The notes: generated by a model not told the origin, from the letters alone. 64,000 bases of DNA from Pseudonocardia thermophila (GCF_900142365.1 NZ_FRAP01000002.1:124001-188000), one strand, 5' to 3'. Shown: positions 27,921 to 36,833, numbered from the stretch's first letter. Numbers and translations are program-made.

Positions 27921-27994
27921 GGAGGGTGAAGATGGACGAATCTCCTCGCCTGGAAGGGTGATCGCGCGTCACCGGCTGCCACCCGATCGGCCGT

Positions 27995-28276
27995 TCAGGA
28001 GCGGACGAGCCGCGCGATCGCCTCGGAGGCCTCCTTCACCTTCTGCTCGGCCTCCTCACCACCCGCCTGGGCCGCGTGCACCACGCAGGTCGCCAGGTGC
28101 TCGTTGAGCAGCTCGAGCGAGAACGCCTGCAGCGCCTTCGTGGCCGCTGCGACCTGCGTCAGGATGTCGATGCAGTACTTGTCCTCCTCGACCATCCGCT
28201 GCAGACCGCGCACCTGGCCCTCGATGCGGCGCAACCGCTTGAGGTAGGCGTCCTTCTCCTGGCTGTAGCTGGGCAC
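27995..28276 (-). CDS. CsoR-family metal-sensing repressor
   Basis: 93 aa all-helical tetrameric regulator. The Cu(I) ligands of CsoR are present at canonical spacing: Cys35, His60, Cys64 (YCIDILTQ, NEHLATC). Helix 1 has KRLRRIEGQVRGLQRM. TACCGT lies six bases before the GTG start, indicating a leaderless mRNA. There is no copper ATPase or chaperone beside it, so the target is elsewhere; a sulfur- or formaldehyde-sensing paralogue is less likely given the His ligand. Confidence 0.87.
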   Translation of the reverse strand: MPSYSQEKDAYLKRLRRIEGQVRGLQRMVEEDKYCIDILTQVAAATKALQAFSLELLNEHLATCVVHAAQAGGEEAEQKVKEASEAIARLVRS

Positions 28277-28293
28277 GTCTCAACGGTACGTAC

Positions 28294-29553
28294 TCAGACC
28301 AGGAACCGGTACGCGGTGGAGCCAGGTGCCACCAGTTGGATGCGCAGCGGGCTGGCCTTCATCCGTTCCCACAACGGCTCGTAGCCGTCCCGGCTGGCCA
28401 GCTCGATCCCCACGAGCGCCGGGCCGGTCTCGCGGTTGTCCCGCTTCTGGTACTCGAACAGCACGATGTCGTCGTCCGGACCGAGCACGTCGTCGAGGAA
28501 CCGGCGCAGCGCCCCGGGCTCCTGCGGGAACTCCACCAGGAAGTAGTGCTTGAGCCCGCGGTGCACCAGCGACCGCTCCACCACCTCGGCGTAGCGGCTG
28601 ACGTCGTTGTTCCCACCCGACAGCAGGCACACCACCGACGAGCCGGGCGCGATGCCGATCTCCTCCAGCGCGGCGGACGCCAGCGCCCCGGCGGGCTCGG
28701 CGATCACGCCGTCGACCTGGTAGAGATCGAGCATCTCCGTGCACACCCGGCCCTCGGCGATCGCGATCAGCTCCGCGCCGCAGTCGCGCACCACGGGGAA
28801 GGTCAGGTCGCCGACGCGGCGCACCGCGGCGCCGTCGACGAACGAGTCGATCTCGTCGAGCGTCACCGGACCACCGTCCGCCAGCGCCGCCGCCATGCTC
28901 GCCGCCCCGGCCGGCTCCACGCCCACGATGCGGGTGCTCGGGTGCCGCGCGGCGAACCACCCGCCCAGCCCGGCCAGCAGGCCCCCGCCACCGACCGGCA
29001 CCACCAGCACGTCCGGTGGGCCACCGAGCTGCGCGACGATCTCCGGGCCGATCGTGCCCTGCCCGGCGATCGTGCGCGGATCGTCGAACGCCGGGACCAG
29101 GGTCGCGCCGGCCCGTTCGGCGTACTCGGCCGCGGCCGCAGCGGCCTCGTCGTAGGTGTCGCCGTCGACCACCAGCTCCACGGCGTCGCCGCCGAGGGAG
29201 CGGATCCGGTCCCGCTTCTGCCGCGGCGTCGTGCTCGGCACGTGCACCCGCCCGGCGATGCCCAGCCGCCGGCAGGCGTGCGCCACACCCTGGCCGTGGT
29301 TGCCGGCGCTCGCGCACACCGCGCCCGCCGCGCGCTGCTCCTCGGTCAGCCCGGACAGCAGGTGGTAGGCGCCGCGCAGCTTGTACGAGCGGCCGACCTG
29401 CAGGTCCTCCCGCTTCAACCAGACGTCGGCACCGACGGCGGAGGACAGGCGCTCGTTGTGCTGCAGCGGCGTGCGCACGGCCACCCGGTCCAGACGGGCG
29501 ATCGCGGCGTCCACCGCGTCTGCGACGGATGCGACCGTGGCAGGAATGGACAT
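28294..29553 (-). CDS. ilvA: Threonine dehydratase (threonine ammonia-lyase)
   Basis: 419 aa PLP enzyme converting threonine to 2-oxobutyrate, the first step of isoleucine synthesis. PLP lysine Lys58 in SYKLRGAY, the phosphate-binding VGGGGLLAG loop, and a C-terminal ACT-like domain (HYFLVEFPQEPGALRRFLDD) for feedback control mark the actinobacterial biosynthetic type. GATGAT lies six bases before the ATG (leaderless), and a palindrome sits in the promoter spacer. Confidence 0.92.
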   Translation of the reverse strand: MSIPATVASVADAVDAAIARLDRVAVRTPLQHNERLSSAVGADVWLKREDLQVGRSYKLRGAYHLLSGLTEEQRAAGAVCASAGNHGQGVAHACRRLGIAGRVHVPSTTPRQKRDRIRSLGGDAVELVVDGDTYDEAAAAAAEYAERAGATLVPAFDDPRTIAGQGTIGPEIVAQLGGPPDVLVVPVGGGGLLAGLGGWFAARHPSTRIVGVEPAGAASMAAALADGGPVTLDEIDSFVDGAAVRRVGDLTFPVVRDCGAELIAIAEGRVCTEMLDLYQVDGVIAEPAGALASAALEEIGIAPGSSVVCLLSGGNNDVSRYAEVVERSLVHRGLKHYFLVEFPQEPGALRRFLDDVLGPDDDIVLFEYQKRDNRETGPALVGIELASRDGYEPLWERMKASPLRIQLVAPGSTAYRFLV

Positions 29554-29559
29554 GCCCCG

Positions 29560-29588
29560 ATCATCCTCGCCCCGTCCGGACGGGTGAG
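29560..29588 (-). promoter_or_regulatory. ilvA promoter with palindromic site
   Basis: GATGAT (complement of 29560-29565) is a -10 box six bases from the ilvA start. The perfect 14-bp palindrome CCCGTCCGGACGGG at 29571-29584 fills the spacer, where a bound protein would block polymerase. No cognate regulator is identifiable. Confidence 0.5.
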
Positions 29589-29625
29589 CGGGTGGGGTCA
29601 GGGACAGGGGCGTCAGGACCGGGGT

Positions 29626-30588
29626 TCAGTAGTGGTGGGCGGACGTGCACCCCAGCTCCGCCGCCGTGGGCGGGTCCGCACCGCGCCGCGAGCAGGTGAT
29701 CGCTGCGGCCCGCGCCGCCAGGTCCAGGAGCTGGTCCAGCGCGTCGGCGTCGAGCGCGCGCAGCTGGACCCGCTTCGCCGCGCCGAGCAGCTCCCGGCCG
29801 TGCAGCCCGGCGAGCAGGGCCGCGGAGAACGTGTCGCCCGCGCCGACGGTGTCGACCACCTGCACCGGGACGCCCGGACGCCGGGTGCGCAACCCGTTCG
29901 CGCTGCCGGCCACGACGCCGTCGCCGCCGAGGGTGACCGCGACGATCGCCGGGCCGCGCGCGAGCCAGTCGTCGAGCACCTCGTCGGGCGTGGCGCCGGG
30001 CATCAACCACTCGAGGTCCTCGGCGCTCACCTTCACCACGTCCGCGAACGCCAGCACCTCGTGCACCCCGGCGAGCACATCGGCCGGGTCGCCCATGAGC
30101 AGCGGGCGGCAGTTGGGGTCGTAGCTGATCGTCGCGGTGGCCGCCGCGTCGGCCAGGAGGCGGCGCAGCACCGCGGCGCCCGGCGGCGTGGTGAGCGCGA
30201 GCGAGCCGGAGTGCACCGCCACCACCGCGTCGTCGACGGCTCCGGTCAGCTCCTCGGGGGTCCACTGCCAGTCGGCGGTGCCGTCGATGCGGAAGTCGTA
30301 ACTGGGCCCGCCGTCCGGGCCGACCGTCACGAGCGCGAGCGACGTCTGCTCCCGGGCGGTGACGACGTGATCGAGCTGCACACCGTTGCGGTCGAGGTGC
30401 TCGCGGATCCGGCTGCCCATGGGGTCCTCGGCGATCCGGGCGAGCAGCCGGGCCGGCACCCCGAGCCGGGCCAGCCCGAGCGCCACGTTGGCGGGGCTGC
30501 CGCCGGGGCGGGCCTCGAAGTAGTCCCCGACCGGGGCCGGGACGAGATCGACCAGCGCCTCGCCCGCGACCGCGACGATCCCGCTCAC
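29626..30588 (-). CDS. PfkB-family sugar kinase (fructokinase-like)
   Basis: 320 aa. It begins GTG 30588 with VAVAGEALVDLVP and has PGGSPANVALGLARLG and the catalytic DTVGAGDTFSAA near residue 250. The length and motifs match fructokinase/2-keto-3-deoxygluconate kinases. The start overlaps the stop of the SRPBCC gene (GTGA), so they are coupled, with no obvious joint role. Confidence 0.85.
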   Translation of the reverse strand: MSGIVAVAGEALVDLVPAPVGDYFEARPGGSPANVALGLARLGVPARLLARIAEDPMGSRIREHLDRNGVQLDHVVTAREQTSLALVTVGPDGGPSYDFRIDGTADWQWTPEELTGAVDDAVVAVHSGSLALTTPPGAAVLRRLLADAAATATISYDPNCRPLLMGDPADVLAGVHEVLAFADVVKVSAEDLEWLMPGATPDEVLDDWLARGPAIVAVTLGGDGVVAGSANGLRTRRPGVPVQVVDTVGAGDTFSAALLAGLHGRELLGAAKRVQLRALDADALDQLLDLAARAAAITCSRRGADPPTAAELGCTSAHHY

Positions 30589-31028
30589 CGCGTGACCACG
30601 GCGTCGAGCTTCTCCAGGACGCCGTCGTGGATGCGGGCCAGGCCGCTCGGTGCGAACAGCCGCTCGAAGAACCCGCCGATGCCGCCGGCGCCGTTCCAGC
30701 GGGTGTCGACGGTGACGGTGCTGCGGTCCGGACCCTCGGGGCGGACCGTCCAGACGGTGACCATGCTGGAGTTGGCGTCCGCTTCGACGAGCCGGCGCGG
30801 TGCAGGCTCGGTGACGTCGACGACCTGGTCGCGCACTCGCGACCGGGTGGCCTGCAGCTTCCACGCCGCGCGCGTGCCGGTGCCCTGCCCGCCGGCCTCG
30901 ACGCGGTAGTCGCGGTAGCTGTCGGTGAGGATCTTCGGGCGGGTCGTGGCGTAGTCCGCGAGCGCGGCGTACACCGTGTCCGCCGGAGCTGCGATGGTCC
31001 GCGAGGCCTGCGCCGTCACCTGTGCCAT
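30585..31028 (-). CDS. SRPBCC (START-like) family protein
   Basis: 147 aa from ATG 31028; the ATG at 31046 is less likely because CAGGAT ends six bases before 31028, matching the leaderless pattern in this window. One polyketide-cyclase/START-like hydrophobic pocket (TIAAPADTVYAALADYA at the start, a long C-terminal helix RIHDGVLEKLDAVV). Probably binds a lipid or aromatic ligand; function unknown. Confidence 0.78.
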   Translation of the reverse strand: MAQVTAQASRTIAAPADTVYAALADYATTRPKILTDSYRDYRVEAGGQGTGTRAAWKLQATRSRVRDQVVDVTEPAPRRLVEADANSSMVTVWTVRPEGPDRSTVTVDTRWNGAGGIGGFFERLFAPSGLARIHDGVLEKLDAVVTR

Positions 31029-31122
31029 GCGGCCATCCTGCCGCACCGCGCAAGATCCACCGGTCCGCTGCGACCCGCCGGGCTATCCTCGATCGATCGG
31101 GAACGAGGCGATCGGAGGACGT

Positions 31123-31896
31123 GTGCCGGAGCCCGTGCGCGGCGGCGGGGTGCAGTCGCTCGACCGCGCGTTCGCGCTGCTCGAGCACCTCGCCGACGCC
31201 CCCGGCCCCGACGGCGTGGCGCTCTCCGAGCTCGCCGCTCGCTCCGGGCTGCCGCTGCCCACGATCCACCGGCTGGTCCGCACCCTCGTCGCGTCCGGGC
31301 ACGTGCGCCAGCTCCCGTCCCGCCGCTACGCGCTCGGCCCGCGACTCATCCGGCTGGGCGAGGCGGCGTCGCGGATGCTGGGGGAGTGGGCGCGCCCGCA
31401 GCTCACCGCGCTGGTCGAGGCGACGGGGGAGTCGGCGAACCTCGCGATGCTCGACGGTGACGCGGTCGTCTACGTGGCGCAGGTGCCGTCGCGGCACGCC
31501 ATGCGGATGTTCACCGAGGTCGGCCGCCGGGTGCCCGCCCACTGCACCGGGGTGGGCAAGGCGTTGCTCGCGACCCTGCCACCGGCCGAGGCGCGGGCGC
31601 TCATCACCCGCACCGGGCTGCCCGCCGCCACCCCGCACACGATCACCGATCCCGACGCGCTGATGCGCGAGCTGGACCGGATCCGCGCCCGCGGCTACGC
31701 CGTCGACGACGCCGAGCAGGAGCTGGGGGTGCGCTGCGTCGCCGTCGCCATCCCGGGTGCGCCGTCGGCCACCGCGATCTCGGTGTCGGGACCGGCGGCG
31801 CGGGTGACGTGGGAGGCGGTGGAGAACTTCGCCCCGCGGCTGCGGGCGGCGGCGGAGGCGCTGGCCGGGCAGCTGAGCGCCGCGCAGTCGGGGTGA
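31123..31896 (+). CDS. IclR family transcriptional regulator
   Basis: 257 aa from GTG 31123. N-terminal winged helix (VQSLDRAFALLEHLAD, then LPLPTIHRLVRTLVASGHV) and C-terminal GAF-like effector domain with the conserved PAHCTGVGKALLA and ELGVRCVAVAIPG. GGAGG sits close upstream (31114-31118); GTG 31135 is an alternative. A TATCCT box at 31084-31089 is a likely -10. It usually controls carbon-catabolic genes; the target here is not evident. Confidence 0.88.
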   Translation: MPEPVRGGGVQSLDRAFALLEHLADAPGPDGVALSELAARSGLPLPTIHRLVRTLVASGHVRQLPSRRYALGPRLIRLGEAASRMLGEWARPQLTALVEATGESANLAMLDGDAVVYVAQVPSRHAMRMFTEVGRRVPAHCTGVGKALLATLPPAEARALITRTGLPAATPHTITDPDALMRELDRIRARGYAVDDAEQELGVRCVAVAIPGAPSATAISVSGPAARVTWEAVENFAPRLRAAAEALAGQLSAAQSG

Positions 31897-31916
31897 GCTC
31901 GTGCAGTCGGGGCGGT

Positions 31917-32915
31917 CTACAGCCCGACCAGCCCGAGGGCGTACTCCTCGTACCACTGCCCCGCGGGCGGCGCGCCGCCGCAGTCGCCGTCCGACTCGCC
32001 CGGCCGCTTGATCCACAGCAGGGCGTCCACCAGCGGGATGCCCGGGTCGAGCGTCGGCGGTTCGCCGATCCGCCTGCCCGGTGGGTTGCACCAGCCGTCG
32101 GGCTCGTCGGGGGCGCCGTTGCGGCTGGTGTCGATCACGAAGTGCGTGCCGCCGAGCAAGGCGGAGATCGCCGTCCCGTACTCGACGTTCGCCTCCGTGC
32201 TGGCGAAGTAGGAGACGTTCAGGCTGAAGCCCGCGGCCCGGTCCACCCCGGAGCTGCGCAGCGCGTCAGCGGTGGCCTCGACGTCGCCGGTGAAGCTGGG
32301 GTGCCCGGCGTCGATGTAGACGGCGGCGCCGGCGTCGGCGAGCTTCGCGGTGGCGTCGGCGAGCAGCGCGAAGCGCTCGTCCGCGTCGCGGTCACAGCTG
32401 CCCTGCAGGGCGTGCGGGATGGCGTCGGGCTCCAGCACCACGATCGCGCCGCTGCCGCGCAGCGCCTCCGCGAACGCGCTCGCCCAGGCCCGGTAGGCGG
32501 CCCCGTCGGAGACCCCGCCGCCGGAGTAGCCCGCCCCGCAGTCGCGACCGGGTATCGAGTAGCCCACCAGCAGCGGCCGCGCCCCGGCCGCGCGGGCCCG
32601 CTCCAGGTACGGGACGACCGCGTCCGCGACGTCGTCGGCGCTCCCGCCGACCCACAGCGGCTGCGGCTGCCCGGCGATCCGCTCCAGCGCGGCGGCCTCG
32701 GCTTCCCGGCCCTGCGCACGGTGCTCGCGCACCTGGTCGGGTGCCGCTCCCTCCGGGTCGACGTAGAGGTGGTCCGGGCAGACGAGCCCGGTCGCGCACG
32801 GCACTGCGGCCGGGGCGGGCGCGGCGGCGAGCGCGGTGGCGGCGAGCAGTGCGACCAGCTGGGGGAGCACGATCGCAGGTTCGCAGACCCGGGCGCGGTC
32901 CGTGATCATGACCAC
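31917..32915 (-). CDS. Glycoside hydrolase family 6 endoglucanase, secreted
   Basis: 332 aa cellulase-type enzyme cleaving beta-1,4-glucan with inversion. After an export signal (LVALLAATALAAAPAPA) comes a GH6 barrel with the catalytic-acid strand VLEPDAIP, HFVIDTSRNG, WCNPPGRRIG and WIKRPGESDG. No cellulose-binding module is present. The listed GTG lies inside a long inverted repeat; the ATG at 32909 is an alternative start. Confidence 0.9.
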   Translation of the reverse strand: MVMITDRARVCEPAIVLPQLVALLAATALAAAPAPAAVPCATGLVCPDHLYVDPEGAAPDQVREHRAQGREAEAAALERIAGQPQPLWVGGSADDVADAVVPYLERARAAGARPLLVGYSIPGRDCGAGYSGGGVSDGAAYRAWASAFAEALRGSGAIVVLEPDAIPHALQGSCDRDADERFALLADATAKLADAGAAVYIDAGHPSFTGDVEATADALRSSGVDRAAGFSLNVSYFASTEANVEYGTAISALLGGTHFVIDTSRNGAPDEPDGWCNPPGRRIGEPPTLDPGIPLVDALLWIKRPGESDGDCGGAPPAGQWYEEYALGLVGL

Positions 32916-32937
32916 CCGGTCGGGTGGTGATGATCAC
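32902..32937. promoter_or_regulatory. 36-bp near-perfect inverted repeat at the GH6 start
   Basis: Arms GTGATCATGACCACCCG and CGGGTGGTGATGATCAC differ at one pair and flank two bases. It covers the start of the cellulase gene and lies about 65 bp before the divergent FhuF-like gene. The size and symmetry suit a dimeric repressor (TetR- or GntR-like) or an mRNA hairpin masking the start. No regulator gene is adjacent. Confidence 0.6.
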
Positions 32938-33000
32938 TCGGTCCGGTGCGGCTGCCGCCCGGTCGGCAGCACTGCGTGGTCCGGCAGGAGGATGGTCGGC

Positions 33001-33915
33001 GTGACCTCGATCCCCGCCGTCCGCGTCCGCGGCCGGCACACCGACGTGCTCGGTGCGGTGCTGCGCACCGCCGGCTGGACCGTCGTGCCCGACGGCCCCG
33101 CCGATGCCGAGGTCACCGGCCACGCAGACGGCATCCGGGCCCAGTGCGCCGGCACCACGTCCTGGCTCGCCGATCAGGCCCAACTGGGGCGCTGGGCGCG
33201 CACGGCCGCCGTCGGCCCGCCCCTGCGGGCCGGGAACGCGCAGGTCGGGGCGGTTCTCGAGGCCGCCGCGGGCATCGGCCCGTTCTTCGCCGTGCAGGCG
33301 GGACCACCGGACGGGGACGGCTGGACCGCCCTCGACGCACCCGGCCTGGCGACGCTGACCGACACGGTCGGGGAACGGATCGGCGCAGCCGAGCGCCGGG
33401 TCGCCGCGTCGATCATGTTCCAGGGACTGGCGTCCCGGCTGCTCTCGCCGGTGCTCGCCGGGCTCGCCCACGGCGTCGTCCTCGACCTCGATCCCGCTGC
33501 CGTGTTCGTGCGCAGCCGGCCCGGTGAAGCGATGGCCCTGACGTGCGAGTGCCCGGGTGGCTGGCTCGCGCCCGAGCTGGACGTGCGGTTGGTCGCCGAG
33601 GTGCTGCTGGAGCAGCAGCTGCGGCCGCTCCTCGAGACGGTGGCCGCGGACGCGCGCGTCGCTCCCGGCCTGCTGTGGGGCAACGTGGCGTCGGCGCTGG
33701 TCGGCGCCCTGCGGGTGCTCGGCCGGGACCCGGTGGCCGCCCGTGCGGTGTCCGGGCTGCTCGCCCACGGACCGCTGGTGGGCACCTGGGAGGTGGGTCC
33801 GGCCGGGTTCCGCCGCCGCTCCTGCTGCCTGTACTACCGCGTCCCCGGTGGGGGTTACTGCGGCGACTGCGCGCTGCTGCCCAGGGGCTCCGCGTCGAGA
33901 CCGAACCTGTGGTGA
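33001..33915 (+). CDS. FhuF-like ferric-siderophore reductase
   Basis: 304 aa. The C-terminus carries the FhuF [2Fe-2S] cysteine motif CC-x10-C-x2-C (Cys275/276, Cys287, Cys290 in RRSCCLYYRV...YCGDC). It likely reduces iron from siderophores in the cytoplasm. GTG 33001 is chosen because GGAGG (32987-32991) is nine bases upstream; the same GGAGG abuts the in-frame ATG at 32992 and could not serve it. No siderophore transporter is nearby. Confidence 0.85.
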   Translation: MTSIPAVRVRGRHTDVLGAVLRTAGWTVVPDGPADAEVTGHADGIRAQCAGTTSWLADQAQLGRWARTAAVGPPLRAGNAQVGAVLEAAAGIGPFFAVQAGPPDGDGWTALDAPGLATLTDTVGERIGAAERRVAASIMFQGLASRLLSPVLAGLAHGVVLDLDPAAVFVRSRPGEAMALTCECPGGWLAPELDVRLVAEVLLEQQLRPLLETVAADARVAPGLLWGNVASALVGALRVLGRDPVAARAVSGLLAHGPLVGTWEVGPAGFRRRSCCLYYRVPGGGYCGDCALLPRGSASRPNLW

Positions 33916-33965
33916 TCAACAAGGCTCTTCGATCACCACGAGTTCGTTCTCGACGCCCTCCCCGG

Positions 33966-34826
33966 TCAGCGGGGGAGGGCGAACCCGTCCGGGGGCGGGG
34001 GCGGGACCTGCGGCGGCCGAGGCGGGGATGCGGTCGGGACCGGCGGGGGCGGGGCCACGGCGTGCTGTTCCCCGGCCAGCCGCACCGACTCCCGGCGACT
34101 CCGTTCGGCGAGCACGGCCGCGAGGAACGCCTCCGGCGGGGTGCCGGGCGGAGGTGGCGGGCTGACCAGCCCCGCCACCTCCGTCGCGAACGACAGCGCC
34201 ATCGCCGACCGCGCCTGCGGATCCATCTCCGGCGCCCGCACGAGGAACTGGCGCACCGACAGGGCCAGCGAGTCCGGCAGCTGGGAGAGCGCGAGCGAGC
34301 TCGCCCAGTCGGCCAGCATCGGCGGCATCCCGATCGCGGCCCCGGCCGGGGTGCGGACCCGGTCACGCACCACGACCGTGCCGGCGAGCAGATCGCCGAT
34401 GCGCTTGCCGCGCGGCGAGATCAGCGACGAGAACAGCGCGACCGCGCCCGTGAACCCGCTGACCAGGCCGAAGTCGACGACCAGCCCGGCCAGGCCGCGG
34501 GCCAGCGCGTGCCGGAACCGGATCGGCCCGCCGTCGTCACGCACCACCCGCAGCCCGACGATCAGTTTGCCGAGGCTGCGGCCGCGCGTGAGCGTCTCCA
34601 CGGTGACCGGCACCCCGACGAGGATCAGCACGGCCGTCCCGATCGCCATGGCCGCGGCGAACGCCGGGTCGGAGTCGAACAGGCCGGTGAACGCGTACCC
34701 GATCAGCACCAGCACCGTGGCGGTGATCAGCAGGATCGCGTCGATCGCGAACGCCAACGAGCGGGAGGCCAGCTGCGCCACCGGCAGGTCCACCACCACG
34801 GCCTCGCCGGTGATCACGTCGCGCAC
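33966..34826 (-). CDS. RDD family membrane protein
   Basis: 286 aa. An RDD domain with three or four helices (RSLAFAIDAILLITA, RGRSLGKLIVGLRVVRDDGG) fills the first 170 residues, followed by a Pro-rich cytoplasmic tail. CACAAT (complement of 34833-34838) lies six bases before the GTG start (leaderless). It diverges from a SpoIIM gene; RDD, SpoIIM, MoxR and DUF58 genes commonly cluster in actinobacteria. Function unknown, perhaps envelope stress or ion handling. Confidence 0.85.
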   Translation of the reverse strand: MRDVITGEAVVVDLPVAQLASRSLAFAIDAILLITATVLVLIGYAFTGLFDSDPAFAAAMAIGTAVLILVGVPVTVETLTRGRSLGKLIVGLRVVRDDGGPIRFRHALARGLAGLVVDFGLVSGFTGAVALFSSLISPRGKRIGDLLAGTVVVRDRVRTPAGAAIGMPPMLADWASSLALSQLPDSLALSVRQFLVRAPEMDPQARSAMALSFATEVAGLVSPPPPPGTPPEAFLAAVLAERSRRESVRLAGEQHAVAPPPPVPTASPPRPPQVPPPPPDGFALPR

Positions 34827-34832
34827 CCGGCC

Positions 34833-34851
34833 ATTGTGCCGCGGATAGGCT
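34833..34851. promoter_or_regulatory. Back-to-back leaderless promoters of the RDD and SpoIIM genes
   Basis: CACAAT read leftward (34838-34833) and TAGGCT read rightward (34846-34851) each end six bases before a GTG start, leaving only 31 bases between the two coding regions. Each -35 region must lie inside the opposite promoter or coding end, so the genes are probably co-regulated. Confidence 0.55.
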
Positions 34852-34857
34852 GGCGTC

Positions 34858-35856
34858 GTGGACGTCGACGCCTACACGGCCCGGCACGGCCCCGAGTGGC
34901 AGCGGCTGCAGCGGCTCGTCGCCCGATCGTCGCGGTTGTCCGGCCCGGAGGCCGACGAGCTGGTGATGCTCTACCAGCGCACGGCCACGCACTTGTCGAC
35001 GATCCGCTCCGCGTCCCCCGACCCGGCGCTGGTGCAGCGGCTGTCGCAGCTGGTCGCGAACGCCCGTGCAGCGATCGCGGGCGTGCACACCCCGGCGTGG
35101 AGGGTGGCGCTGCGGTTCCTCGTGGCCGGGTTCCCGGCCGCGCTGTACGCCGGCCGTCGCTGGTGGCTGACCACGATGGCGGCGAGCCTCCTGCTGTGCT
35201 GGGTGATCGGCACGTGGGTCGCCACGAACCCGGACGTGCAGGCCGCCGTCGCCACGCCGGAGGAGATCCGCAGGCTCGTCGAGGCCGACTTCGAGCAGTA
35301 CTACTCGGCCGCGCCCGCGGGGTCGTTCGCCGCGCAGGTGTGGACGAACAACGCGTGGATCGCCGCGGTGTGCCTGGTGTCCGGGATCCTGCTCGTCCCG
35401 GTGATCGAGGTGTTGTGGCAGAACGTGCTCAACATCGGCGTCGCGGGCGGCATCATGGCCGGTGCCGGCCGGCTCGACCTGTTCTTCGGCCTGATCACCC
35501 CGCACGGGCTGCTCGAGCTGACGGCGGTGTTCGTCGCCGCCGGTGCCGGGCTGCGGCTCGGCTGGACCCTCGTCGATCCCGGCCCGCTGCCGCGCACCAC
35601 CGCGTTGGGCCGGGCCGGTCGCGCCACGGTCGGGATGGCGATCGGGGTGGCGCTGCTGCTCGCGGTCTCCGGCGTGATCGAGGCGTTCGTGACCCCTTCC
35701 GGCTTGCCGACGTGGGCGCGTGTCGGCATCGGGGTGGCCGCCGAGCTGGCGTTCGTGGCGTACGTGTGGGTGCTGGGCAGGCGCGCGGCTCTGGCCGGGA
35801 TCACCGGCGACGTGGAGGAGGGGGCAGCCGGCGACGTGCTGCCCACGGCGGGATAG
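34858..35856 (+). CDS. SpoIIM family (stage II sporulation M-like) membrane protein
   Basis: 332 aa. A soluble helical N-terminus (EWQRLQRLVARSSRLSG) precedes about six membrane helices, including GGIMAGAGRLDLFFGLITPHGLLELTAVFVAAGAG, the DUF95/SpoIIM signature region. In non-sporulating actinobacteria it is an integral membrane protein of unknown role that travels with RDD and MoxR-DUF58 genes. Confidence 0.87.
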   Translation: MDVDAYTARHGPEWQRLQRLVARSSRLSGPEADELVMLYQRTATHLSTIRSASPDPALVQRLSQLVANARAAIAGVHTPAWRVALRFLVAGFPAALYAGRRWWLTTMAASLLLCWVIGTWVATNPDVQAAVATPEEIRRLVEADFEQYYSAAPAGSFAAQVWTNNAWIAAVCLVSGILLVPVIEVLWQNVLNIGVAGGIMAGAGRLDLFFGLITPHGLLELTAVFVAAGAGLRLGWTLVDPGPLPRTTALGRAGRATVGMAIGVALLLAVSGVIEAFVTPSGLPTWARVGIGVAAELAFVAYVWVLGRRAALAGITGDVEEGAAGDVLPTAG

Positions 35857-35871
35857 CGGAGGAAGCGGCGG

Positions 35872-36747
35872 GTGAAGGACGTCGTCGACGTCGCACTGGT
35901 GCAGTTCGCGCCGACCACGCTGGACCCGATCGCCAACCGCGAGGCGATGATCGCAGCGGTGCGCCGGATCGCCCGCGAACACCCGGCCGATCTGGTGGTC
36001 TTCCCGGAGCTCGCGACCACCGGCTACCCGCCCCCGGACCACGACGCGTGGTACGGACGGCTGCTGGCCCGAGCCGCGGAACCCGTGCCCGGCCCGACGA
36101 CCGAGGCGTTGTGCACGGTCGCCGCCCAGACCGGTGCGCACGTGGCGACCGGCATCGCCGAGTTGCGGCCCGGCGGGGACCTGGCCAACGCACTGGTCCT
36201 GGTGACCCCGGCCGGGCGGATCGTCGTGCACCGCAAGGTGCACCTGTTCGGGACCGAGGCCCACTACTTCGTGCCCGGCGACCGGCTCAGCGTCGCCGAC
36301 ACCGATCTCGGCCGGATCGGGCTCTCGGTCTGCTACGACTCGAAGTTCCCGGAGGCGGCCCGCTCCCAGGCGCTCGCCGGCGCGGAGATCCTGGTCTGCG
36401 TCTTCGCCTACGCCGACGATCCCGCCGCCCCGCTCGATCTCCTCACCCACCGCGCCGTCGTCCGGGCCTGGGAGAACCAGGTCCACTTCGTGGCCGTGAA
36501 CCGGCTCGGCGAGGAGTACGGCGTCCGGTACGTCGGTCGCAGCGTCGCCGCCGACCCGAGCGGGCGGATCCTGACCCGCGGCCACGGGGCGGAGGACCCG
36601 GTCGTGCGGGCGAGGCTGACCCGCCGGGCCCTCACGGAGGTGCGGCGCGGCCCGGCCGACCGGCGCCCGGACGTGTACGGCGACCCCGCGCCCGCGGTGG
36701 TGGTGCAAGCCCGTACCCCGCCGCACCCTGGCCGGGAGAGCGCATGA
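35872..36747 (+). CDS. Carbon-nitrogen hydrolase (nitrilase superfamily amidase)
   Basis: 291 aa with the Glu-Lys-Cys triad at Glu46 (VVFPELATTG), Lys122 (HRKVHLFGTE) and Cys154 (SVCYDSKFPE). The GTG start follows GGAGGA by eight bases, 15 bases after the SpoIIM stop, so the two may be co-transcribed. Likely hydrolyses a small amide; omega-amidase or carbamoylase substrates are both possible. Confidence 0.87.
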   Translation: MKDVVDVALVQFAPTTLDPIANREAMIAAVRRIAREHPADLVVFPELATTGYPPPDHDAWYGRLLARAAEPVPGPTTEALCTVAAQTGAHVATGIAELRPGGDLANALVLVTPAGRIVVHRKVHLFGTEAHYFVPGDRLSVADTDLGRIGLSVCYDSKFPEAARSQALAGAEILVCVFAYADDPAAPLDLLTHRAVVRAWENQVHFVAVNRLGEEYGVRYVGRSVAADPSGRILTRGHGAEDPVVRARLTRRALTEVRRGPADRRPDVYGDPAPAVVVQARTPPHPGRESA

Positions 36748-36769
36748 TCACCGAGTTCGCCGGAGCTCC

Positions 36770-36817
36770 ACGAACGGCACTCCCGTGAGGAACGGTGCTG
36801 ACGAGAGTGCCGTTCGT
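36770..36817. terminator. Bidirectional hairpin terminator
   Basis: ACGAACGGCACTC (36770-36782) and GAGTGCCGTTCGT (36805-36817) form a perfect 13-bp stem with a 22-base loop, between the convergent amidase and DUF58 genes. No T tract follows, which is common in this phylum. Confidence 0.7.
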
Positions 36818-36833
36818 AGAGGTTCATCGCGGG

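Noticed and set aside
33543-36788. 1081-codon plus-strand ORF
   Set aside because: Crosses the RDD, SpoIIM and amidase genes in the wrong frame; Arg/Pro/Gly repeats only.
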